Below the pieces are notes generated by a model. The model was not told where the DNA came from. It was given only the letters and a program-made list of their open reading frames with translations, and made no database searches. This document shows positions 45,172 through 56,549 of a stretch of DNA of 64,000 bases, piece by piece. The position numbers and the translations under genes are program-made. Every line of letters begins with the position of its first letter. Position 1 is the first letter of the stretch. Origin of the DNA: Sodiomyces alkalinus F11 (Eukaryota > Ascomycota > Sordariomycetes > Glomerellales > Plectosphaerellaceae); assembly GCF_003711515.1 (NCBI RefSeq), contig NW_021167083.1, positions 240,712 through 304,711 of the forward strand. The letters are read 5' to 3'.

Positions 45172-46623
45172 CGGGGTCTATGATGATGGCGGACGTCTGA
45201 TGGAAATCGAAAACATGGGTGTCGTAGGGGCGACGGTGAGACCGGGGGGGNNNNNNNNNNNNNNNNNNNNNNNNNNNNNNNNNNNNNNNNNNNNNNNNNN
45301 NNNNNTTGTGCTGTCGTTGTCGTTGCCTTTGTCTTGTTGTTGTTGCTGTTGTTGTCAAGACGGTGGTGCTAAAGGCAGCAGCAGAAAAGTTGGGCTTGGG
45401 TATCGATTTTTCCGGGTGACTGACTCGTTTGGCTTGTTCTGATTCCTAAGCCCAACCCAGATTGGCGCCAGTTGCGGTGTCCTCTTGTTGGGACAGGAAA
45501 GAAGGGAAGACAAAAAGCGAGCGTCGAGAGAGTTAGTTGCCAAAATCAAGGTTATTGAGGGTTGGAGGGTTTCGCGACTTCAGTTGCCGAGTTCTCCTTC
45601 CTTCTTCCAGCTCCTGCTTCATGCGCTCGGTCCTCGGTGGTGTTGGCTGTGTGTGGGGTGGGCGGTTCTTTCCGTCCTGTCCTTACCTTGACCCTCCGTC
45701 GCACCTGCTTTCGTACCGTACATTAAGGTACTGTAGTACGCCATAACACGCTATAACACATCGGATGGACGCCCGGACCTCAGGGGACCTAAGGGGCTCT
45801 CGGGCGAACATTGAGTCACTAAACAGTGCCCCCCTCCTCACTATTGCTCACTATTACGTCCCCCCCAATCCCCTACCTCTTTTCTAGGTTGCCATGACAG
45901 CGACTCGTGGTCCGTGCTTCTTCCAGTTATTCCTCCTCTTGTTTGGCCCAACATGGTACGAGTACGGAAGCTGAGCGGGCTTATGTAATAATTAGACTGG
46001 ATGCGCATCCGTCGAGCCGCAAACGTCGTCGTGGACATGTGCCTTTCGATAAGGTAACCTTCAACACCATGACAACCCAGCGACATCCAGTAGATGCTTG
46101 ACTACAATGCTAAGGACGGCTTAACTTTTTAACACAACAGTCCGATCAGTTCAATCGACTGCTTTTTCGTTCCTCTCGACTAAGTTCATCGTCCTCTTTC
46201 TGCCCGGGCTATGTCCTGTCGATGTCTACATCACGCCAACCACATCACAGAGATGACAGACTGACCAAGAACTTGTCTTGCAGATTCCTTTACTCCCAAG
46301 AATGGTTACTTGGTTGGTTACGTGGTTTTAACAAAGGCACCCATTAGACCATAACAACACCACCGAAGTCATCGCACACCCCACGAACCAGCCGACGTGA
46401 TCGACTGCCTCCTCATCATCCTAATCTCCTGCTCGGCCCGGTCCTCTTCAGTTCGAGAATTTCTCCGGCACATTTTTACTACCGCCCGAAAACATTAGCC
46501 CAACTCCGTTGCGTCCTCGCCTTTGAATACCTCGCCTTGTAGCCAGCCGGGTAACAACCTCCCCGGGTCGCGTGAGGATGAGAAACGAGAGAGAAAAAGA
46601 AACAAAAAAAAAAAAGCAAAAGC
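45172..46623. other. spacer containing an assembly gap
   Basis: No gene recognised. The stretch 45251-45305 is unresolved N, flanked by CAA/GTTGTTG-rich sequence. The ApsB-like promoter lies here, so the upstream region cannot be read fully. A TACATTAAGGTACTG motif sits at about 45720-45735. Confidence 0.7.
45251..45305. other. assembly gap, 55 N
   Basis: Fifty-five undetermined bases; the flanking sequence is low-complexity, which may explain the break. Confidence 0.99.
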
Positions 46624-46917
46624 TTACCCGGTGCCCTTCTCGAACATGTCACGGCCCGTATCCGTCATCTTCTCCTGCGTATCGCGGTCGATGTTCTGGC
46701 CCGTCTTCTGAGAGGCGGCGCTGAAGGCTGCGAAACGGATGCTTGGTTAACGGAGAATATATTTCCCCACAAGCAAAAGCGGAGGGGACAAGGGTCGCGG
46801 CAACATACCCTTATCGCCATAGTCTTCCTTCTGGCCGCTCTGTGCGCTCTGGGACGACGACTGCTGCTGCTTGCTGGAGTCGGAACCCCCCTTCATGGTG
46901 TTCTTGATAGTGTCCAT
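46624..46917 (-). CDS. small hydrophilic protein, possibly stress-related
   Basis: Two exons on the minus strand (46809-46917 and 46624-46727) give 70 residues starting MDTIKNTMKGGSDSSKQQQS and ending EKMTDTGRDMFEKGTG. The composition is Gln/Ser/Lys-rich, with no membrane segment, signal peptide or recognised domain; the MDTIKN start is shared with small hydrophilic stress-type fungal proteins. The gene model is supported by a clean GTATGT donor, CAG acceptor and matching phases. Function is not assigned. Confidence 0.55.
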
Positions 46918-48601
46918 TGTCGGTTGATGATGACAATTCAATTGGTCAGGATAAAGTGCGTAGAATGTTATGTAGAGTAAATTGAAAGTGGGCTGCTTTC
47001 TGCGTCCCGTATATATGTGTAGAGACCGGAGGTTAAGAGAGGGGTAGGGAGAAGTCTTATATGCGTCTTCCAGTCCCCTTTCGACGCAGATCATCGCCTT
47101 TCCCTCGGTGTGTCGTCATGAACTGCTGGTTCCCCAGTCCTCCGAAACCGTGCGTGTGGGTGTCAGTGAAAAGTGAAACAAAGTACCTCATCTTCCTTCT
47201 CCGTACACGGCTGTATACCTTAAGATATCTGCACAGACAGCCAGTACGAACTGCCCACTACTCCGTTACCAATACGTGCAGAAGACCACTGGCGCAGGAC
47301 ATGGATTCAAGTGGAGAGTACGTACAGTAACGATTCGAACGCGTTCAGTGTGAGGGAAGCAAGTGGAAACGGACGGGTACATAGAGGCAGATATACTCCG
47401 TGGTGACGTCTCCTGGTGTTATTACTGAAACCCCGCAAAAGGACACAGAGAGATACCCATGTGAAGTTGACGTAAGGTATGGAGCAAAAAGGATGCCCCC
47501 ATCTACGCGTAAGACTCCCCAAGCTCTCCAGCTACAACGTAAGCTCCCCGGTCCCCCACATTGCACGAATCAGGGCCTCATCTCGATGTATCCCACAAGC
47601 GCAGCTAAGCAACCTAAAAGGGAAGACCGGCAAGCCGGACTGCAACCAAGCCGACCAACTTGGGGGAATCGTTCGAATCTAGTCCCGGCAGAACTAGCGC
47701 TGATCGTCGAGGGGACGGTCTAGATCAATTGGCAGATCGGGCATGAAAAAAAAAACCCCCCCGTCGCAGGAGAAGAGAGGAAAGGAGAACGAAAGTTCGA
47801 GGGAGGGGATGCACTGCACGGTCGAAATGATAGTCAGGGAGCTCGCCGGGAGCTTCGCTACTGGGTATTCGCTCCCGACCTGGTGCAGACAGGAGTGGAG
47901 TCGACCTATCGTATCGATCTTTATCTTGTTCGTCGCCTCGTGCCTGGATGGCGTCGTCCTCATTCGGGTCCTTGTCATCACCGCTCAACCCGGAAGTGAA
48001 AATGCTTCTCTCCGGAGGGCGACTGGGGAGAGGAGAAAACGGTCGTAGGTACTCTGTTAGAGGGGATACGCAAACGCACGTAAGATGCAGTAAGATTGAA
48101 ATCGGAATCGGGTATTCAGTTTGGTATCTCCGAGTTAAACATCTGTTGAAATTCCAGATGGCTCGACCTCTTGTCAAGTTGAGCCCCATGCCGGGAACAT
48201 AGCTGAGGGCCAATTCCTTACCTATTCATCATCACTGCCATTCCCACCGTGATCGTGTTGTACACAAATTCGATCTGTCTGACCTAAAACCGCTCCTGTG
48301 GGAAATGAGAAACCTGGTATATCACACTCCAAACGCCATGTCGGCAGAAGGACTTTTCCGCCGCTTCGCCGATACAAGAACTGGGGAAATGAGAAGGGGA
48401 GGAAAAAAAAAGAGAGAGAGAGAGAGACGCAGAAATATCCAATCCAAATTAAAGATGAAGAAAGGTTCAAAATGGCAAACCCGTTCGCTCGTCGATCATG
48501 AATGGTAAAAGCATAAAATACCCAAGAAGGAAATGCATCTTCAAGACCACAGCCTCAAGGGGGCAGTTGTTCGTGTCGAGTATCTCCCGAACCGGACCAG
48601 A
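46918..48601. other. long spacer, no recognised gene
   Basis: About 1.7 kb with only short, overlapping ORFs on both strands that lack domain signatures. The distal end is the 3' side of the MARVEL gene. Confidence 0.5.
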
Positions 48602-49333
48602 CTACGCGGTGACAAAGACCTGGTAGGCCATAACCATAATCCAGACCAGGAACAACGCCCCCACGATGCTGAACGCAAAGGCGGCTTGCCACGTTTGGCC
48701 TGCCAGAACGTTCGTGTCAGCAAAAGTACCCCCCCAACAACAAGCAAACAACAATCATGTATCGTGTGCTCTCTACTCACAGACAGCCCGCTGCTGCAAC
48801 CAAGCCAAGGTATGCAAGCTCGGCCCCGTGGGGTTGAAGCTGAAGACGGCCACGTCGCAGCTCCCCTGCACGGAGCCCGTGGGCCCAAAGAGCTGCACGG
48901 CGATGACGACGAGGCCGACCATCCAGAGGACGAAGAGGACGAAGGCGCCGATCATGACGATGGCGGGGAGGAGGCGGCGGTTGAAGATGAGGTAGAGGAG
49001 GAGGAGGATGTAGGCGAGCGTGAGGGAGGCGACGGTGACGAGGTAGGGGAAGTACCTGCGATGGCGTTAGTAGGATTTTTCTTCTTCTTTTTTTCTTCTT
49101 TCTTTTTTCTTTTTCTTTCTTTACGCAAGAGCGAAAGGGCAGACGAACCATGGTATCGGAAGGAGGAGCTGCTCCTGGACCTGGATGAATATGGCAAAGG
49201 ACCCGATCAAGAAGCAGGACGCGACTAGCATGATGAGGATCCAAATGTTGAGCTGGACGCCCGGCCATTGGTAGCGGTGTGTCTTTACGGGCCTCCGCTC
49301 GTAGAGAACGGATTCCGCTACTGTGGATGCCAT
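48602..49333 (-). CDS. MARVEL-type four-TM membrane protein
   Basis: Three exons on the minus strand (49149-49333, 48781-49055, 48602-48699) give 185 residues. The sequence has four hydrophobic segments: after the Trp/Arg start WPGVQLNIWILIMLVASCFL, then YLVTVASLTLAYILLLLYL, LLPAIVMIGAFVLFVLWMVG, and finally FAFSIVGALFLVWIMVMAYQ. A cysteine pair lies in the extracellular loop before the last segment (GSC and the RAVC junction). This matches fungal MARVEL domain proteins of the plasma membrane; specific function is unknown. The donor of the first intron is GTTCGT. All splice phases agree. Confidence 0.8.
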
Positions 49334-51075
49334 GATGAGGTTGTGGATATGAGGTAGCGAAGGGCGGTGGTGGCGGTGGTGGCGGCGGTGGTAGAGGAAC
49401 GGGGAGCACAAGACTCCAAAAGGGCGAGGCGAGGACCGTTAAGTCCCTGGGGGACTTTTTTCTTCTTCTGTTTTTTCCCTTGTTCTTCTCGGTAACCAAA
49501 GTCGTCGATTCTGCTATTCGATCGTAGCAAGCCGTTGCGTTGCGTCGCGTCGTGTCGTCAATGTCGACGTTTAATGTCGATGGGGGCCCCAGGTCGAAGG
49601 CCACCCGAGCGGGCTCGCAGTCGAGAGGCTTCGAAACCCAATGCAGGGGATGAAAATAAAGAGAGAGAGAGACAGAGAGAGGGAGAACAGCCAAAAAAGA
49701 AGGAGGGAAAAGAAGCGAGCGTAGTTCTCAAATACGGATGGATTGAAAAAAGTATGTAGATTTCTGGATTTCTGGTGGGCGACACACAGCGGGGAAGAAG
49801 GACATCAAATCGAGTGAGGCTGTCGTGGATCTTTCTTCGTTGGGACCCAATGCAAGGCGGAGCACAAAAACCACCAAGACACAACAACAGATTGGTCGTG
49901 TCTCCTCTTGGCTCGGGTCTCGTCGGCCGGCCACGTCCCTACTGCAGCGGACGAGGGAGGTACAACGTAGGTACGTACGAACGAACGTACGAACGCACGA
50001 ATAGCTAGGTGTTCAGTGTGCAGTAGGCGATGCAATGCACCCTGCGCGCTGCGCTGCGACCCGCTCTGGAAAGCTTCCAAAGTCCAATCGGCGGGGCGGC
50101 TGAGCGGAAGCGTCCGTGTGGTGGGACTGCGACGGGGATCGGTGTCGGGTTGTGTTGTCAGTTCATGATGGCCGGGACGGCGGCGGAAGGGTCGAGTTGT
50201 TTTGCAGGTGAAGGGATACGTTGTAGACAAAGTCGGTCAAGGGGGCGCGGCGGTCTGGTGGTGAGGGTCGTGATGTGGTTCGTTTTTGTCGTCGGGGAGG
50301 AGGACGGGGGCCTGGGATGGAGCCGTGCGTTCCAGGGGAATGGAATGGGTGGATCGTCGAAATCGACCGAAATCGACGGGGGGAGAGGTTTACGGACGGG
50401 AGACGCGGGGCGGCGCGAAATGACTCAAACGCGATTGCAGCATCAGTATTCGTAGTGATTGTTGTAGGTATTTGCGTGGGGGGGAGGGGAAAGGTAGACG
50501 AAGACGGGAGCGATTCTCGGAGGTAAGTTGAGGTGAGAGGAGTCGTCTAGGTAAGGTAGACAGATAAGGTACCCAGTCGATTTGTGGTCATATAAAGAGA
50601 GCCTAGGGAACCCCAAAAACGGCGATGCGATGCGAGGCGAGGCGAGGCGAGGCGAGGCACAAGGAAAACAGCGAAAAAGCAGATGGTTGGGGCGGTCGAT
50701 GAAGTCTGGGCACGCCAACGCATATTGGGTATGGTCCGATGGTGGGTGCCTGAGGAGGGTCTCGGCAGAGAGAAGAGCTCGGGGGATTGCTCCACCCCCT
50801 GTTCCTCTGCTGTATACCGTGCTCGTGCTGTGCTGTCAATTCATGTTTTTAAGTCTCACAGCGATCCAATCTCTGCGCTTGACCGCCAACCCATCTGAAA
50901 TGTTCCAATTCCAGGCAGTTAGGGGGAAAAAAGAAGAAAAAAGTATCTATTCTCTGGCGGAAATGGAAATAATAAGGAACAATCAAAATCATACCCTGCG
51001 TCTTATTCCAGCCCAGCAGTGCGTGAGCCTGTCACTCTTCTCTACATTTGTCGACCACAACCTCATTGCGCCCCT
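49334..51075. other. spacer between MARVEL gene and arginase
   Basis: No gene recognised. Includes the MARVEL promoter, GA-rich runs, an ACGTACGAACGAACGTACG-type motif near 49970-49990, and the GGCGA tandem repeat at 50632-50659. Confidence 0.5.
50632..50659 (+). repeat. GCGAG/GGCGA pentanucleotide repeat
   Basis: Five to six tandem copies of GGCGA read directly; simple sequence repeat. Confidence 0.85.
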
Positions 51076-52167
51076 CTACAGCAGCGACTCGCCCAGCGCA
51101 CACCGCACTATGGAGCACCCGGCGCGCACCGTCTCATGGGCGCCGACATCCCTCTCGTCCGCCAGGGTCGGGTTAACCTCAACCAAGTCGACAGCCACCA
51201 AGCTCCCCGTCTCATGCACGCACTCGCAAATGTAGTCGCCCTCGCGCAGCGTCAAGCCGCCGCGGACCGGCGTCCCCGTCGAGGGCGCCCACAGGGGGTC
51301 AAGGGCATCGACATCAAAACTGAGGTGGATGGGTGTATCGTTCCCGATATGCGCGAGCGCCATCTCCATGACGCGGCCGATGCCGTGCCTGTCAATGTCG
51401 TGCATGCTGAAGGCGCGGATGCCGTTCTCGCGCAGGATGCGCTTCTCGGGCGCGTCGACGTCGCGCAGCGCGATGTACACCAACTTCGACGTGCTCACCA
51501 GGTGGTCCTTGTGTAGCCAGCCGAAAGGCCCGTCCGGGTTCTCCTCTCGCGCCAGCCCCGTGGCGAAGGCCACCGGCATGCCGTGGATGTTGCCGCTGTC
51601 GCTCGTCTCGGGCGTGTTGATGTCGGCGTGGGCATCGACCCAGATAACGGCCATCTCGCGGCCCAGCCGCTCCCGCGTGGCCTTGGCCGAACCGGCCAGC
51701 GTGCCGATGGCGATGCTGTGGTCGCCGCCCAGCGTGAGCACCATGCGGCCCTGCGAGGCGTGGTGGTGCACTTGCTGGGCGATGCGCTCGGTCACGGCCG
51801 ACACGGCGCGCGGGTTCTTCATGTTGCGGTGCGGAGGGTCCTCGGCCGGGGCTAGGTCGCTGTAGAGGTGTACCTCGTCGTCGCCGTGCAGTTTGTAGCC
51901 GAGCTCTTCGCGGAGCTGGGTGAGGAGACCCGACTCGATGAGGGCTTTGGGGGCCGCATCTACGCCCGGTTTGCACTGGTGGAGGTACGTACGTTAGCTT
52001 TGGTCGGATTAGGTGTGGGTTTGGCGATATTGTTTCGATGTCGATGTCGCAATGGGTAGAAGTTGACGACGTACCTGGCCGCCCGAGAAGCCGACAGCAA
52101 CGATGCCAATGTCCTCCGGGTTGCTGAGGAACTTGGACTTGATCATGGAGGTGCACATGTTGGACAT
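51076..52167 (-). CDS. car1: arginase
   Basis: Two exons on the minus strand (52075-52167 and 51076-51975) give 330 residues, standard for fungal arginase. The manganese-binding motifs are all present: GGDHSIAIGT, DAHADINTPETSDSGNIHG and SFDVDALDPLWAP. The enzyme hydrolyses arginine to ornithine and urea and feeds nitrogen catabolism. The first exon encodes MSNMCTSMIKSKFLSNPEDI and the GFSGGQ loop, followed by KPGVDAAPKALIESG. The start is the ATG at 52167; an in-frame downstream Met exists but omits the conserved N-terminal strand. No neighbour of the urea or proline pathway is seen nearby. Confidence 0.96.
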
Positions 52168-53725
52168 GATTTGTGTAGGAAACAGGATCTTGGGCGGGTA
52201 GAGGTGGGTAGTGGCGGAGATTCTGGTCTTAGAAAGGGGACGTTGAGGAAAGGATGAGGAATCGCTGGCCCAGAATAGTAGGATGAACGAATAAAAAAAA
52301 GAGGACGAAGAGAAAAGGGAGAAGAGGACAGTAGGTGGTTAGTACAGGAAAAGAAGATGAAAGGATGAAAAGAGAAGATGAAAAAGGCCAAATGATAAAA
52401 GACTTGGTTTAAAGGCTGGCTTCGGCTTTTCGGTGGTTTCAGTAGCAGGCCTCGTTCTTCATTCTTCCCTTCCTTGTTTCTGACTCCGTTTTATCTTCTT
52501 TTCCAATCCCCTCGCGCCTTTCCCTCCGGAGCTACCAAGCTATCTCCCAATTACTAGGCCAGGAAAAAAAAAAGAAAAAGAAAAAGACACCAACATTCTG
52601 AACGACTGAATGCGATGGAGGGGCATGTGGACCCCCCTTCTCCCTCCTCCCGGTACCACCTGCACTTAGAGGACTGCCGAGCCCCGATAAGCCCGATAAG
52701 CCGCATCGTCCCAGCGCCCCGCCCAGGCCAGTAGCGGATCCGAGCGGCTCTGAGATGATGACCCCAAAGTGCAGGTGCTCCGAGCCGCTCTTCCCCTAAG
52801 TGCAGGTCCAACCTAGGCCGTGTTTCGTGTTTCGTCGCTTGGAGGGGCTCGGAGAGACCGGTAATCGTCGGCCTCGGCCTCGGCGTGAGGCAGTACGTAC
52901 GTAATCACGCCTTTCTGGGTGGTCAAGTGACATCGTCTCTCGAGCAACCTTGCGAGCCAGCTGCAGAATCAGACGCCCGGCGAGGCCTAGGTATTACATC
53001 TCAGATTCGAGCACACAACCCCACTATACAGTGATCAGGCTCATCACGCAGATCCTACACAATATTTTAGCCACTTCTTCCTTAATGTGAAGCTATTCAG
53101 AACTATCGCGACAACACAACCCAAGGAATACTTACAAACATAGTATATAGCTTACCTAATCGCCCACCCCCCTCTAAGGCCCGGCCTGTTTTGCAGCTAC
53201 TGCAAATCACGTTTTGAACGCCGCCCTACTTCTATAAACGGGCGGCCTCCACTACACGTTCCGCCATAGCACCTCGTCGTCAACGCGCTGTCTAGCCATC
53301 CTGCGCGCGCCTCCTATACTATCACGACGCCTGCATTCTATAGCTGAAGGTTCCTATTAGCCCTGCGTTAGTATACAACAAGTTCTGCGTATTTAGTTTA
53401 CGCGAGGCCCGTCTTTACTTGGGTCAGCTCCGACGCAAGTGACAACGAGCCTTTCATGAAGCTTGTCACTTTACGCTGCGGGGCAAGATCCAATTCCGCC
53501 TCGTCATTTACAATGCGTGTAATTGTACGGGCAGAACGATGCATCTGACCAAGGGTCACTGGCGTTGTCGGGTTCGGACACCTGTCACTGCCACGTAAAG
53601 GAGGCGAGGCCGGGGCAGGTGTTCAAGGTCGGCGATCTTCTAGCTGCTGTAGGATCAGCTGTGTGGATTGTATGGATGGATCCCTGTTTCCGGCGCCGAC
53701 TGCAGTAGCTTTGTCTAGCCGGTGG
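52168..53725. other. spacer with degenerate repeat-like sequence
   Basis: The first part is the arginase promoter. A short inverted-repeat element lies at 52658-52807. From about 52980 to 53470 the base composition and broken reading frames look like an old repeat or transposon relic, but no family can be named. Confidence 0.55.
52658..52807. mobile_element. short inverted-repeat (MITE-like) element
   Basis: The 12-bp left end ACCTGCACTTAG (52658-52669) is repeated in inverted form as CTAAGTGCAGGT (52796-52807), bounding a 150-bp GC-rich segment. An internal partial copy AAGTGCAGGTGC lies at about 52768-52779. No coding capacity; a clear target-site duplication is not seen. Confidence 0.45.
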
Positions 53726-56029
53726 TCAAATTCTCCTCCCAGCAGCCGCATCGAACGTAAAGAGGCACTCCGCATTCGACATGTCCTCAGTCTTGACATT
53801 ATATAACCAAACCTCGGCCGACTTGGAAAGCGGGGTCTCATCGGTCTCCATCAGCCGCCTCCGCTTATTATGCGAGATCGCACTCATGGCACCGCGGCCT
53901 GTGGGGAAAAGCAAAGCTTGGTCAAAATCGACAATGGTCACCTGCTCACCGGGACCTTGCAGCACGTTCGGCAATCGGATGTCTCCATGGGCCACGCCTA
54001 GGCTGTGCATTTCGCGAACCGCAGCGGTGACGGTGTTGACGATGCGCGCCTGCGCCTTGGGGTCGTCGACAGGCTTTGCGAGCTTTGCGCCTCCGTAGGA
54101 CAAAAGGAGGAAGTAAATGAGGCGCACGTCGATGTCGTAGAACAGCGTCTGTTGCAGCAGTCGGAGGTTAACGGAGCCCAGGCACACGGGGATGTAGCGG
54201 CCTTGCAGAGGCTGCAGCTTGCGGTAGACGGTTTCTTCCTTCTGCAGGTCAGGCACACGACGCCCGGTGACGCCCTTGGCCACGAAGGTGTAGCCATACT
54301 CCAGTAGAGTGAGTTGAAACAAGACCCCGCATCCACCTTGCTGGTTGAGAGCCACAACACCCTTCACCAAGGTTTTGGAGAGCTGCTGGCGAAGGAGCTC
54401 CGTCCACCTCGCGTGTGAGACGGGGTGGTGTCCCTGCGTTCCGCCCTTCTTGTGGAACGATACGTTCGGACACTTGTCATCCAACGGCCCGCCATTCACT
54501 AAGGAAAGGAGGCAGGATGGGGTACAGTACGCCCGGGGTTGTTGCTCGGATCGAGTACGACCACCGCTGCCCGTTTTCGGGGTTGTTGTAGACGATGAGC
54601 CGCCGCTTCCCGAGACAGGCGCTGGCCGTGACGACGTGGAGGCACCGCCGGCGCCGCCTTGACTTGAGCCGCCGCCGCTGGAACCTCCCTCGCCGCCGCC
54701 CTCGCGTCTGCTGTGGGATCGAAGAACGGGGCCTGGACCTTGGCAGGTGTCGGCATCTGGGTTGGTTCGAGCCTTCTTCCCCCGCCCCGGTTTCCAGTCA
54801 GGGCTGCTTGGCACACGCCGGTGTCTCTTATTAGTTGGCGTACTCGGCCCGTGGGCCTTGGCCTCTTCTTCCTCCTCCATCCTTATAATCCGGTCAACCA
54901 TGGCCTCGAAATCAACCCTCCACTTCTTACTGGTTGTTGTCGCCGCATTCCGCTCATCGTTGTCGTGCTGGGTTGTCTGGAGGGCGAGAAGAGTAAATGC
55001 AAGTACCTGGCAGACAGCGTTGCTCCAGACGAGATCGTGATTGGCTTCGACCTCATATGCAGGATAGGCCAGATGATAAAACAACTCCTTTGGGTTGTCC
55101 CAGTCAATCTTGAGAAACACGAACGAGTCGCCATTCGCCAAGTAGCCGTATTCTAGTCCGGCCTCCAACATATAATGGTATGTCTGCGTCACCGCCGCGG
55201 TCGAGAGAAGCTCTGCATAGTGCTGCATTCTGTCATTCTCGGGCATCGCGTCTGTAGGTACGGTAGGCTTGTTGACGACTTGGTCGAAAATGCTCATCGG
55301 ACGCAGACCCAGGTCAAGGTGTGACGTGTGGAGCTTGTGAGGCGCCTTGTATTCAATGACGTAGGCAATCTCACTTTGGCCGTCCGTATTTCGAAGCACA
55401 CAGATCTGATCTGTGCGGAGCTTCTCGTCGCGTTTCGTCGTGTCTCTGCCATCCGTCTCGTCGCGGAGATTGTTGGCAGTCGTCTCGAAGATAACCCCGT
55501 CATATACAGAAAGACCATGCTGTCCTGGCTGGAAGCGTTTGAGTTGGTCCAAGATGATGCGGACAGGGTCCTCGACGCAATTGTTCTCGATGAAGACGAG
55601 TGAAGGCTCGTTTCTTACATGTCGCTTATTGATTCTCTCGCCGATGGTCTTCAGAGAGGCGATGTTTTCGAACAGTCGCTCGTCGGAGGGGAGGATAAGA
55701 CGCAGCTTCTCGATGATATCGGCTTGCGTGTCGCGGAACTCCTTCCAAGGCGTAAGGAGATCCGGACAGTGCTTGCCGGTGGGATCGGTGGTGGGAACTT
55801 TAGAGGTGACGTAGCCACGGGTATCAAGAACAATCTTAGACAAGACGTGTTCATGGCAGGCTTGTAGATATTCTTGGATCGTTGTGTTGCGGGTGAGCGA
55901 CTCTGCCTTCTGCGCCCGCGCTTCGGCATGCTGAATTCGCGCTTCGGCATGCTGAATTCGCGACTCTGCCTTCTCCGCCTGCGCTTTGGCCTGCTCCAGC
56001 AGACGCTTGAGCTCTTCCGTTGTCGACAT
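53726..56029 (-). CDS. putative PD-(D/E)XK-like domain plus protein-kinase-like protein
   Basis: A single exon on the minus strand, 767 residues from the ATG at 56029. The N-terminal 25 residues are a coiled-coil-like heptad region with a 21-bp in-frame duplication (RIQHAEA twice). The central domain (about 95-330) contains DQICVLRN followed by YVIEYKAPHKL; a D-x(19)-E-x-K arrangement is typical of PD-(D/E)XK nuclease-like folds, which is inferred, not proven. After a long low-complexity Gly/Ser/Arg linker comes a kinase-like domain with FVAKGVT (candidate lysine), HGDIRLPNVLQ (catalytic loop) and VDFDQA, where the canonical DFG is DFD. A disordered basic tail follows. Such kinase-like proteins are common in accessory regions of filamentous fungi; the biochemical role is unknown. 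It is transcribed away from the HET gene. Confidence 0.7.
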   Translation of the reverse strand: MSTTEELKRLLEQAKAQAEKAESRIQHAEARIQHAEARAQKAESLTRNTTIQEYLQACHEHVLSKIVLDTRGYVTSKVPTTDPTGKHCPDLLTPWKEFRDTQADIIEKLRLILPSDERLFENIASLKTIGERINKRHVRNEPSLVFIENNCVEDPVRIILDQLKRFQPGQHGLSVYDGVIFETTANNLRDETDGRDTTKRDEKLRTDQICVLRNTDGQSEIAYVIEYKAPHKLHTSHLDLGLRPMSIFDQVVNKPTVPTDAMPENDRMQHYAELLSTAAVTQTYHYMLEAGLEYGYLANGDSFVFLKIDWDNPKELFYHLAYPAYEVEANHDLVWSNAVCQVLAFTLLALQTTQHDNDERNAATTTSKKWRVDFEAMVDRIIRMEEEEEAKAHGPSTPTNKRHRRVPSSPDWKPGRGKKARTNPDADTCQGPGPVLRSHSRREGGGEGGSSGGGSSQGGAGGASTSSRPAPVSGSGGSSSTTTPKTGSGGRTRSEQQPRAYCTPSCLLSLVNGGPLDDKCPNVSFHKKGGTQGHHPVSHARWTELLRQQLSKTLVKGVVALNQQGGCGVLFQLTLLEYGYTFVAKGVTGRRVPDLQKEETVYRKLQPLQGRYIPVCLGSVNLRLLQQTLFYDIDVRLIYFLLLSYGGAKLAKPVDDPKAQARIVNTVTAAVREMHSLGVAHGDIRLPNVLQGPGEQVTIVDFDQALLFPTGRGAMSAISHNKRRRLMETDETPLSKSAEVWLYNVKTEDMSNAECLFTFDAAAGRRI
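55919..55960 (-). repeat. 21-bp in-frame tandem duplication
   Basis: Two exact copies of the same 21-bp unit (55919-55939 and 55940-55960) encode RIQHAEA twice in the N-terminal coiled region of the kinase-like gene. Confidence 0.9.
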
Positions 56030-56549
56030 GGTTAGAAAGTAGGTACGGTGGACTCTACACGATAGGGTGGGTGTCGTATGGGCACAGGTCCACAACGTGG
56101 TCTCTCCTGTCACGTTGAATCTAAGGTAAGCGCTGGAATTCCCTTTTGGCGTACCACGAAAGAAATTACCTTAGTCATCGAGCTATTGCAGGCTCATGCC
56201 AGGCCGACGTTGGCCGAAGTTTATTTTAGACGTGGCGGGGAAGTGGGGACCGTCTTAAGTAGGTATATTTTTGAGTTTGAAAACAACGATATACGCGTTG
56301 TAGGATTGTTGTTTCTTTATTAAGAGGGTAGAAAGCTAGATATAGTAACGCCGTTCCAGGACGGGTTACGTAACCCGCCCATCAAGTTCGACAGCACTAC
56401 TAACGTACCTTACAGGTAGTCCAAAATAAAACCGCGCTTAAAATTGGAGTCCTTTGCTAGAAACCCACCGCTACCCACCCGGCTTTTACGCTAGCTCCTT
56501 GGTAACCTACAACCCACGCCCTAAACTTGGCGGGTATTGTACTCTCGCC
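56030..56549. promoter_or_regulatory. divergent promoter of kinase-like and HET genes
   Basis: About 520 bp between divergent start codons, AT-richer than neighbouring coding DNA. It holds a perfect 16-bp palindrome CGGGTTACGTAACCCG at 56362-56377, whose core TTACGTAA is a bZIP-type half-site pair. Confidence 0.5.

Noticed and set aside
45251..45305. N run as biological sequence
   Set aside because: Unresolved assembly gap; frames crossing it were ignored.
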